Assembly: GCA_002067405.1 (NCBI GenBank) | Contig: MVRP01000015.1 | Location: forward strand, 1 to 47,113 | Reading direction: 5' to 3' | DNA from: Syntrophorhabdaceae bacterium PtaU1.Bin034 | Lineage (GTDB): Bacteria; Desulfobacterota_G; Syntrophorhabdia; Syntrophorhabdales; WCHB1-27 | DNA: 47,113 bases | In this document: piece after piece, positions 27,070-33,879 of the stretch | Layout of the letters: each line of letters begins with the position of its first letter | How positions within the stretch are numbered: the stretch's first letter is position 1 | The notes under the pieces: generated by a model | Database searches by the model: none | What the model was told of the DNA's origin: nothing | Seen by the model: only the letters and a program-made list of their open reading frames with translations | Translations under genes and position numbers: made by a program

Positions 27070-28431
27070 CTATGCTTCGTGCTGTTGCCTTTCGTTCCTG
27101 TCGCTCGCTATTAAGAATAGAAAGAGGAGGGAGACACCGAATCTCCCGGCTGCGGAGGTCCAGAAAAGGCCTTTGATAGACACCATGTTTACGATTATAC
27201 CACCGAGTACCGGTCCGATAAAAGAGGCTACAGACACGACGGACTGATGAAGCGCCACGAAACGGGAACGATTCGCGTCCGGCGACATCCTGAGCAACAG
27301 ATTGAAGTTTGCGAGCCAGTAACCTGCCCAGATAAACCCGCTTACCCCTTCAATCACCGGCAGATACCACCAATTAGGGATCAGCGCCCAGGCTGCAGGT
27401 ATTGCGGGGATGAGAAAACCGGTTATGCGCAACACCCAAACGGCGCCCCGCCGGTCATTCTGCACGCCCCATACACGCTGGCCGACCATTCCGGTAAACG
27501 CCCCTATGGAACTCAGTATTCCTATGTGGGCCACGTTCGCGCCAAGGCTCTTCATTTGATAGACGGCAAAGAAAGGACCGGCGGACTGAAGCGACAGGTG
27601 CCAGAAGAAGGCGAGACCCGTGAATGCGGCAAAATGCGGATGCCGTCTGAATAGGGAAAATATCTCCCTGGGCGGCTTCTCAATATGTTCATGGAGGCAG
27701 ACACGCTTCGGCTCCTGTATCATGCCGAAGACGACGGTTGCCACGATGCCTGTTGCCAGGGCTATCCCGAAACTCACCTGATACCCTCCGGGCGTGCCTG
27801 CATGCTGTATGAGATAACCGGCCAGGGGCGTGCAGACGAGGGCCGCGAGGCCGACAGCGATATTGCGGGAGCCGAAATACCGACCACGGATGCTTTCAGG
27901 CACCAGATCCGTCACAAGGGCCGACCACGCAGGGTAGGCGAGCTGATTGAGAAAGCTCCTCAGAGCAACAATTGCCAAAAGACCGTAGAATATCCCCGGT
28001 GTGCCAAATAAGTGGAAGAATAAGGGTAATAAGGCCAGAGCGAGCAGAAGGAGGCGGCCAAACACGCCGGTGCAGAGCATAAATATCGATTTGCGGCAGC
28101 CAAAATGTTCTTCCAGCCTGGCCCCCGGCAAGAGGCCGACAGCCGATGCAACATTAGTTGCCGAACTCAATCCGCCGATCTGGGCGTTTGTTGCGCCGCA
28201 GGCGAGTGCGAAGGGCGTAATGAAGTTGGCGACAAAGGACTCGGAGGCATTCGACAAAAGTCCTTCGAGCCAGAGAAGTTTTCTTGCCTTGCGCGCCGAA
28301 GTGGCAGAATCGGCAGGATGGCAAACCGGGCCGGCCATAAAACGATCGGCACGACCTAACAGGAGGGGTAACAGGCGAGGCCGAGGCTGCGACTTACTAC
28401 TCGAAACTCGCGCAACAGGTGCTGTTCTCAT
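27070..28431 (-). CDS. MFS transporter at the head of the T2SS operon
   Basis: A 453-residue MFS protein with about 12 helices and a soluble N-terminal extension of about 55 residues. ATNAQIGGLSSATNV and PESIRGRYFGSRN are recognisable MFS loop segments. Substrate unknown. GGAG lies 10 bases before the ATG, and a near-consensus promoter stands upstream. Only 10 bases separate it from the DUF192 gene, so it probably opens a transcript running into gspJKLMN; such an operon partner for a T2SS is unusual. Confidence 0.85.
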   Translation of the reverse strand: MRTAPVARVSSSKSQPRPRLLPLLLGRADRFMAGPVCHPADSATSARKARKLLWLEGLLSNASESFVANFITPFALACGATNAQIGGLSSATNVASAVGLLPGARLEEHFGCRKSIFMLCTGVFGRLLLLALALLPLFFHLFGTPGIFYGLLAIVALRSFLNQLAYPAWSALVTDLVPESIRGRYFGSRNIAVGLAALVCTPLAGYLIQHAGTPGGYQVSFGIALATGIVATVVFGMIQEPKRVCLHEHIEKPPREIFSLFRRHPHFAAFTGLAFFWHLSLQSAGPFFAVYQMKSLGANVAHIGILSSIGAFTGMVGQRVWGVQNDRRGAVWVLRITGFLIPAIPAAWALIPNWWYLPVIEGVSGFIWAGYWLANFNLLLRMSPDANRSRFVALHQSVVSVASFIGPVLGGIIVNMVSIKGLFWTSAAGRFGVSLLFLFLIASDRNERQQHEA

Positions 28432-28474
28432 GATGTATTATCTCCTCGATGTAAAGCCTGTAGCGGCAGGGCTA

Positions 28475-28504
28475 AATATACTTGCTTCTAAAAAAGCATG
28501 TCAA
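28475..28504 (-). promoter_or_regulatory. Sigma-70 promoter of the MFS-DUF192-gspJKLMN operon
   Basis: TTGACA (complement of 28499-28504) and TATATT (complement of 28475-28480) are 18 bases apart on the minus strand, about 40 bases before the ATG at 28431. Confidence 0.6.
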
Positions 28505-28594
28505 GGATCAATAACCGGCCGAAGCAGATAAGCTTCCGGATTTCCTTGATTTCCCGGGCCAGTGGCACTAGGTTTAGGGAAATCGGAGGAAAGA

Positions 28595-29524
28595 GTGTCG
28601 AAGATCAGTATTATCGGAGTGGGAGACGTTGGAGCGAGCCTCGCTTATACGACACAGCTTTCGGGGTCGGCGACGGAAATTTTGCTTGTGGATGCGAACA
28701 GGGAGAGGGCAGAAGGACATGCTCTCGACATGAATCACGGCCTCTTTTTTACGGCACCAACGAAAATCAGGGCGGGCGATCTTGCGGATTGCGGGGGATC
28801 GGACCTCATAATTATAACGGCCGGCGCCAGGCAGAAAGAGAACGAGACGCGCCTCGAACTGACAAAAAGAAATGTCGCCATCGTTCGTTCGATCACCAAC
28901 GATTTAAAAGGGTATCTGGATCATACAAAGATTCTGGTCATCACAAACCCTGTGGATGTCATGACACGAGTTGTCCTTGAGGCTTCCGGTCTTCCGTTCA
29001 ATCGTGTCTTCGGTTCGGGGACCGTACTCGATTCAGCAAGATTTCGTTACGAGATCAGCCACCGTTGTGAGGTAGATCCGAGAAACGTCCATGCCTACGT
29101 GATAGGCGAGCACGGCGACAGCGAGGTCTTTCTTTGGAGCCGGGTGAGAATCGCAGGGGTCGAGCTCGAGTGGTTTTGTCCCCAATGTGGGAAAAAATGC
29201 AATATCGAGGACAGGGATTCCATTGAGCATGCGGTCAGGCAGTCTGCATATCACCTGATTGAGGCCAAAGGGTATACGAACTACGGGGTGAGCCTTGCGG
29301 CGCGAAGGATAATAGGCGCAGTGGCGCGAAACGAATCGAGCGTGCTCACCGTATCGGTATTTCTCGATGGGGAATATGGACTGAGGGACGTCTGTCTCAG
29401 TGTCCCCTGTGTGCTTAATTCAACCGGCGTTTACCGGGTAATAGAGGCACCTCTTGCAGAGGAGGAGAGGGAGCGGCTTTTTTATTCTGCGGGGGTCATC
29501 AGATCCGCAGGAAAAGGGCTTTAA
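28595..29524 (+). CDS. L-lactate dehydrogenase-type lactate/malate dehydrogenase
   Basis: A 309-residue NAD-dependent enzyme. The Rossmann motif is IIGVGDVGASLAY. The substrate-specificity loop reads GARQKENETRLEL, with Gln at the position that is Gln in lactate and Arg in malate dehydrogenases. LDSARFRYEIS carries the catalytic Asp and substrate Arg, and GEHGDSE the catalytic His. A FCPQCGKKC insert gives three closely spaced Cys, as remembered for some thermophilic lactate dehydrogenases. It probably interconverts pyruvate and lactate. The GTG at 28595 was chosen because GGAGG precedes it by 6 bases; an upstream GTG at 28562 is less likely. Confidence 0.88.
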   Translation: MSKISIIGVGDVGASLAYTTQLSGSATEILLVDANRERAEGHALDMNHGLFFTAPTKIRAGDLADCGGSDLIIITAGARQKENETRLELTKRNVAIVRSITNDLKGYLDHTKILVITNPVDVMTRVVLEASGLPFNRVFGSGTVLDSARFRYEISHRCEVDPRNVHAYVIGEHGDSEVFLWSRVRIAGVELEWFCPQCGKKCNIEDRDSIEHAVRQSAYHLIEAKGYTNYGVSLAARRIIGAVARNESSVLTVSVFLDGEYGLRDVCLSVPCVLNSTGVYRVIEAPLAEEERERLFYSAGVIRSAGKGL

Positions 29525-29536
29525 CACGTCCTCAAG

Positions 29537-29551
29537 GTGGCACGTTTCTTG
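29537..29551 (+). promoter_or_regulatory. Sigma-54-like element upstream of small ORF
   Basis: TGGCACGTTTCTTGT matches the -24/-12 consensus (TGGCAC, five bases, TTGC) with one mismatch, T for C at the -12. It lies about 40 bases before a small gene with a good ribosome binding site. Confidence 0.5.
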
Positions 29552-29591
29552 TAAAGGCGCTCTAGAAGCGCACAGTCAGTGAGAGGAGTAT

Positions 29592-29813
29592 ATGAAAGAC
29601 ATTCAGCAAAATGACGGGCAGCGCCGGACGTTGAATCATGATCTTCATCGGATTCTTTCAGTGAGCATTTTTATTTTTGATTCTGCCATCAGCCTTCTTG
29701 GTGAACCATCTGAGGAGGGCGCCAACCTGCCCGGTCCCGCCAACGTAGAGTGCATGAAGAACATCCTCAACTGTCTCGGTATAGGCGAAGACGATGAATT
29801 TGTCTTCGCCTGA
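29592..29813 (+). CDS. Small hypothetical protein
   Basis: A 73-residue acidic protein with no recognised domain and no signal or membrane segment, apart from a short hydrophobic stretch ILSVSIFIFDSAISLL. It is supported by GAGAGGAG before the ATG and a sigma-54-like element upstream. It precedes the receiver-like and kinase genes on the same strand, but gaps of 370 bases or more argue against a tight operon. Confidence 0.55.
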   Translation: MKDIQQNDGQRRTLNHDLHRILSVSIFIFDSAISLLGEPSEEGANLPGPANVECMKNILNCLGIGEDDEFVFA

Positions 29814-30148
29814 CATTGGGACCGCCTGAGTCGATCGCCGGGCGCAGGTTCAGGGAGGTCTAACCATGATCATGATAGCGCAGAGCTGCGTAAAGAACCG
29901 AGAAATTTTGCCCTTTCAAGAGTGGTAATAACGGAACGTTTCTTTCTGTCAGAAAAACCGGATATCAAAAAGACAAGCATTATCAACAGATTTATGTCTC
30001 CCTATGCAAGACGTCGTCTTATATGATGAGACATGATCTTGTAACGCAAGACAGAACCGGGATAACCGAGGCTGCAGCGACAGGAGGAAAGGACCGGGGA
30101 ATTTGCGACCGGTGTTCGAAATTCGTCTTTTCAGCTGTTTAGGAATTC
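29814..30148. other. Gap before the receiver-like gene
   Basis: No credible gene. The right end carries a sigma-54-like element; the rest shows only ordinary mixed sequence. Confidence 0.4.
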
Positions 30149-30163
30149 CTGGCATACTTCTTG
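30149..30163 (+). promoter_or_regulatory. Second sigma-54-like element
   Basis: TGGCATACTTCTTGT keeps the GG and T-G contacts with the proper spacing. Like the element at 29537, it ends TTGT instead of TTGC. It lies about 25 bases before the receiver-like gene. Confidence 0.4.
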
Positions 30164-30187
30164 TTATGGAAGGGGACAGAGGCGCAA

Positions 30188-30664
30188 ATGGACAAGAGAA
30201 GAATGATGAATGTGCTCTTTTACTCGACGGGCGAGCCGGGAGAAAGGCTCCAAAGAGTAATCCAGGACCTTGTGCCAAAAGAGAAACTTGAGGTCTACAA
30301 GACCTTCGAGAGTTTTTCGGAGAGACTGCGTAAACCCATGGACGACATACCTGTTGCTGTTATCCTTGCGGCGAGTGAGGACGATCTTCTCACCATTCTC
30401 TCTATCAGCCACCTGCTTTATGATGTTCGGTTCATTCTCATTTTACCGGATAGAGAAGATCCCACGGTAGCGATCGGTCACAGCCTGAGACCGCGTTTCT
30501 TAAGCTACACGGACAGCGATTTCAGAGAAGTGACTGCAGTCTTGGGAAAGATGATCGGCGGGTTTTATTATGACCGCAAGAGAAAAGAGCAGTTCAACAG
30601 CCAGGCATATCCGGTGCGGAGCGTAACCGGACAGCAGGCTCATTACAAAAAGGCCGCGTCATAA
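30188..30664 (+). CDS. Receiver-like protein of unknown function
   Basis: A 158-residue protein, conserved-looking and cytoplasmic. The core NVLFYSTGEPGERLQRVIQDL, then VAVILAASEDDLLTILSISHLL and VRFILILPDREDPTVAIGHSLRPRFLSY, suggests an alternating alpha/beta fold like a receiver domain. However, it lacks the N-terminal acidic pair and a clear phospho-Asp. I recall similar hypothetical proteins near sensor genes in deltaproteobacteria. The ATG at 30188 follows AGAGG; ATGs at 30203 and 30206 are alternatives. Confidence 0.7.
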   Translation: MDKRRMMNVLFYSTGEPGERLQRVIQDLVPKEKLEVYKTFESFSERLRKPMDDIPVAVILAASEDDLLTILSISHLLYDVRFILILPDREDPTVAIGHSLRPRFLSYTDSDFREVTAVLGKMIGGFYYDRKRKEQFNSQAYPVRSVTGQQAHYKKAAS

Positions 30665-30890
30665 AAGGGCACAGAACAAAGTCATCGAAAAGGACGCAAA
30701 GACAAAGCGGGCAGGATGCTATTCCGTTATCCGGACCGGAGCGTATGAACAGACTGTGAGGGCTTGTCGCAAGAGTAGAAAGACCTGAGTCAGACAGGGT
30801 CGACGGATGCTAAGTGCCATTCCAGTCGCTTCAGGCCTTACCCTTAAAAAGCGAAAGGGCTTTCTTTTTATTGCTTTTGTGGAGGCAATC

Positions 30891-31118
30891 ATGAAGAAAG
30901 TGATAATTGTGTCCAAGGATGGGGCCGGAATGATGTTTGAAAAAGAGCACGTCAGGGAAGCGTGCAACAAGATGATATGTGGGGAACATGCCGACGAGTG
31001 CATTCGGCTCATGGAGAAAAGGGCCATGGAATGTGTCCTCTGCTTCGCCGTTTTAACGGCATTGAAGAAGCCCTGTAAAAAAAGGGTGTCAAGAAATCGG
31101 AAAACAAGATCTACTTGA
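30891..31118 (+). CDS. Small Cys-containing hypothetical protein
   Basis: A 75-residue protein with no recognised domain: MKKVIIVSKDGAGMMF, then helix-like ACNKMICGEHADECIRLMEKRAMECVLC with five Cys, and a basic tail. A perfect GGAGG lies 5 bases before the ATG at 30891, supporting it over an upstream in-frame start at 30807. It ends 17 bases before the kinase gene, so it is probably co-transcribed and perhaps translationally linked. Confidence 0.55.
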   Translation: MKKVIIVSKDGAGMMFEKEHVREACNKMICGEHADECIRLMEKRAMECVLCFAVLTALKKPCKKRVSRNRKTRST

Positions 31119-31135
31119 TCTGTCTGGAGGTTTTG

Positions 31136-32056
31136 ATGAAGAACGGGAACAAGAAGAAGGAGCAACTCAGAAGACAGCTTGCGAGGGCCTACGAACGAGT
31201 TGCCGAAACAGAATTTGTGACGTCCGGCAAGGACGGGATTGAAAAAGACAGCCTGAGAGAGAGCACCAGGTCCATGCGCAGCTCCAGGAAAATGGAAATC
31301 GTGAGCCAGCTTGCCGAGACACTCGCCCAGTACTTCAACAATATTCTGACTTTGATCATCGGGTACGGGACTTTCCTGCATACGCGACTTGCCGAAAGCG
31401 ATCCCTTGAGACCTTATGTGCGTCAGATATTGGTTTCCTCCGAGAGGGCCGCTCTTCTTACGAGAAGCCTTCTCGCCTACAGCAGAAACCAGGTCATGAA
31501 CCCCGAACCGGTCGGCATCAACGAAATTGTCAAAAGAGCAGGAAAATTGATGCAGCGGATCATTGGAGAGGGAATTGAATTCAAGATGAACTTAAGCCGA
31601 ATCGAGCTGCCGGTCTCCGCCGATCCTGTCCAACTGGAGCAGGTTATGATGAACCTTGTCACGAACGCCCGGGATGCCATGCCCCACGGCGGCATTCTCA
31701 CCATTGAAACAAAGCTCGTCGAGATGGACAACCTGTCTGCCGCGAACGGTGGAGATCCATGGAAATGCGCAATGATTTCCTTCTCCGATACGGGTACGGG
31801 AATGAACAGCGAGGTGAGGCAAAGAATATTCGAGCCGTTCTATACGACGAAGGAGCCCGGTACCGCTACGGGACTCGGTCTTTCGATTGTCCACGGAATC
31901 GTCAAGCAACACAATGGGTGCATAAATGTCACCACTGACCCGGGAAAGGGGACCAGGCTATCGATCTTTCTCCCTTTGCTTCATCGCGCCCCTTTGACGA
32001 ACCGTGTCGAACCTCTAACGGCTGCATTTAGTGAGAGCAATTGTTATTATTCATAA
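31136..32056 (+). CDS. Histidine kinase-like protein lacking the phosphoacceptor His
   Basis: A 306-residue protein with the dimerisation and ATPase domains of NtrB-like kinases, no membrane segment and no sensor domain beyond a basic N-terminal helix. The family H-box AHDFNNIL reads AQYFNNIL: the histidine is Gln (Q65, codon CAG at 31328-31330) and the next Asp is Tyr. The ATP-binding side looks intact: N-box NLVTNARDAMP, G1 DTGTGM, F box FEPFYTTKEPG and G2 ATGLGLSIVHGIV. It therefore may bind ATP but cannot autophosphorylate at the usual site. GGAGG precedes the ATG at 31136. No receiver is fused. Confidence 0.9.
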   Translation: MKNGNKKKEQLRRQLARAYERVAETEFVTSGKDGIEKDSLRESTRSMRSSRKMEIVSQLAETLAQYFNNILTLIIGYGTFLHTRLAESDPLRPYVRQILVSSERAALLTRSLLAYSRNQVMNPEPVGINEIVKRAGKLMQRIIGEGIEFKMNLSRIELPVSADPVQLEQVMMNLVTNARDAMPHGGILTIETKLVEMDNLSAANGGDPWKCAMISFSDTGTGMNSEVRQRIFEPFYTTKEPGTATGLGLSIVHGIVKQHNGCINVTTDPGKGTRLSIFLPLLHRAPLTNRVEPLTAAFSESNCYYS

Positions 32057-32130
32057 TAGACACGTTAAACAAACCTGGAAGACGGAGCGGGTGCTATCCA
32101 CAGTATAAGAGAGGAAAGGGGGTGAGAAGG

Positions 32131-32502
32131 ATGAAGAAGGTGATTTTTCTCGCGATTGGCGTTCTCTTGTTGTTCTCTTACGGATGCTGTTCAAGGGAAT
32201 ACGCAAGGGAGCAGGTGGTTCCGGTGCAGGAGAGAATGACTAAATATGAGACCCAGACCACCACGATGACTTCCGATATAGCTCAGGCTCGCAAGGATGC
32301 CGCTGATGCAAAGGCGATGGCGGCTGATGCTCAGAAAAACTCGAGACAGGCCATGGAGATGGCGCAAAGCGCTTCTACAGCAGCACAAGGTGCGGCCGAC
32401 AGGGCTGAGGCTGCTGCCAAGAGGGCTGAGGCTGCGGCCGACAGGGCTGAGGCTGCTGCTGCGAAGGCGGCAAAGGCTTTTGAGTTAAGACAAAAGAAAT
32501 AG
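32131..32502 (+). CDS. Alanine-rich outer-membrane-type lipoprotein (Lpp/OprI-like)
   Basis: A 123-residue protein with a lipoprotein signal ending FSYGC (Cys19) and a long heptad-patterned, Ala-rich helix. Three perfect-length 7-residue repeats (RAEAAAK, RAEAAAD, RAEAAAA) occupy residues 91-111, and the protein ends FELRQKK with a C-terminal Lys. This resembles murein lipoproteins such as Lpp or OprI, which trimerise and can be linked to peptidoglycan through the final Lys; that link is inferred. The ATG at 32131 was chosen because it starts the signal peptide. A terminator follows. Confidence 0.82.
   Translation: MKKVIFLAIGVLLLFSYGCCSREYAREQVVPVQERMTKYETQTTTMTSDIAQARKDAADAKAMAADAQKNSRQAMEMAQSASTAAQGAADRAEAAAKRAEAAADRAEAAAAKAAKAFELRQKK
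32401..32463 (+). repeat. Three tandem 21-bp coding repeats
   Basis: Units begin at 32401, 32422 and 32443, each opening AGGGCTGAGGCTGC and coding RAEAAA plus one variable residue. They extend the Ala-rich helix of the lipoprotein by whole heptads. Confidence 0.85.
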
Positions 32503-32518
32503 TAATTCTCCCTACGTT

Positions 32519-32549
32519 GGCCCGGAGTCGTCTTACCTAATTCCGGGCC
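32519..32549 (+). terminator. Terminator after the lipoprotein gene
   Basis: GGCCCGGA (32519-32526) and its complement (32542-32549) form an 8-bp stem with a 15-base loop, followed by a T-rich run. Confidence 0.65.
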
Positions 32550-32569
32550 TTTCCCTTTTCAATTATTGG

Positions 32570-32666
32570 GGCTCGCGTCGCCCCCTCCATCGGCGGAAGC
32601 CGGATGGAGCCTCCCCTTCAACAAAAGGAAAAGGCATTGGGATTACCGGCTCGCGTCGCCCCCTCC
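32570..32666. repeat. 19-bp direct repeat pair in the lipoprotein/L,D-transpeptidase gap
   Basis: GGCTCGCGTCGCCCCCTCC occurs exactly at 32570-32588 and again at 32648-32666. A partial third copy (CGTCGCCCCTCC) lies near 32706. The units are unlike the flanking genes and suggest an interspersed intergenic repeat. Confidence 0.7.
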
Positions 32667-32750
32667 TGCTATGCAGAGCTGCGGAGGAGAAAATACTTGT
32701 TCACCGTCGCCCCTCCGCTCCCATGCCCCTCTGCTTCATAACGGCCCGTG

Positions 32751-33638
32751 TCAATCCAGAGTGATGTCGACAACGACCCCATTTTTTGCGCTTGCGGCTG
32801 CTTCCAGTCTTTCCATGCTTACCAACCCGTCGAGCTGCTTCTTCTTCAAAAGAATCCACGCCTCTTTGAGATAATCACCCTTGAAGTCGTTATCCTGATG
32901 TATCTCCACATAGACCCTTTCTTCCTTTTTGCCTATCTTAACGGGTTGTCTGACAACGGTCACCCTGGTGCCTTTGGCTGTTGTTTTGAAGAGTATGGGA
33001 ATGTCCTCGGGGTACAAATGGATACAGCCGTGGCTCACCTTTCTTCCAATACCGAAAGGACGATTGGTGCCGTGTATCAGGACGGAGCGCAGGGAGAGGC
33101 GAAGGGCATGGGAACCGAGGGGATTCTCGGGACCGGGCGGGACAACGGCCGGCAGAGACGGGTCCTCCTTTCTGATCGACGGAGGAACTGTCCACTTTGG
33201 CTTTTCGAGCTTCTCCACCACAGTGAATTTCCCGAGAGGAGTCACCCAGCCATCGTCGCCGATGCCGATAGGGTAGGTTGCGACGAGATTATCACTTCCT
33301 TCCTTGAAAAAATGATAGAGACGGTAGTCCGAGAGATTGATGACAATACCGACGGGCTGGACATCCGGAAGTATCCACTGCATGGGTATTGCCACAACAA
33401 CGCCTTCTCCGGGAACGAACGGATCGAGTTCCGGGTTCGCCTGAGCTATTGCATTGAAACCGATATTGAAATTCCTGGCTACCTCGATGAGTGACTCACC
33501 CTCTTTGGTCCGATACGTCTCGTTTCGTCCGTAAACGGAAGTGTTTCCGTCATGGAAGAAGACGTCCGCCGAAACAGAGCCCGGACTCCATGACAAAAAG
33601 ATTCCACACAGAATGGCAAAGATTGGAACGAACTTCGT
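32751..33638 (-). CDS. Exported L,D-transpeptidase with LysM domain, probable ACG start
   Basis: An ErfK/YbiS-type enzyme that cross-links peptidoglycan or attaches lipoproteins. A LysM-like segment (ESLIEVARNFNIGFNAIAQANPELDP) precedes the YkuD domain with the catalytic motif VSHGCIHLYPEDI and NRPFGIGRK. No ATG opens the frame: the first standard start, TTG at 33596, would cut the signal peptide. Extending to an ACG at 33638 gives a full signal, KFVPIFAILCGIFLSW then SVSA|D, and places AGAGG six bases before it. The ACG is therefore the likely start, or an ATG misread. The neighbouring Lpp-like lipoprotein would be a natural substrate. Confidence 0.85.
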   Translation of the reverse strand, partial: TKFVPIFAILCGIFLSWSPGSVSADVFFHDGNTSVYGRNETYRTKEGESLIEVARNFNIGFNAIAQANPELDPFVPGEGVVVAIPMQWILPDVQPVGIVINLSDYRLYHFFKEGSDNLVATYPIGIGDDGWVTPLGKFTVVEKLEKPKWTVPPSIRKEDPSLPAVVPPGPENPLGSHALRLSLRSVLIHGTNRPFGIGRKVSHGCIHLYPEDIPILFKTTAKGTRVTVVRQPVKIGKKEERVYVEIHQDNDFKGDYLKEAWILLKKKQLDGLVSMERLEAAASAKNGVVVDITLD

Positions 33639-33879
33639 GTTATTCCTCTTTCAGCTCAAACGGGTTGCAGTGCAGTACCAATGCCTCTGGAATAATACTA
33701 ACACACGAAGCGCGCCTTAGCCAGAGAGGGGGAAGAAGACGGGACGTTGAGAAGATAAGTGAGAAGATAAGAAGGTGAGCAGGCGAGGAGGAGGGCGGGA
33801 AGCACAAAGGGGAGGACGGGAGAAGGTGTCAGGGTTTCGTTCCTTGTGACTGGCTGTGGGTTTTGTGATAGAGTAAGCC

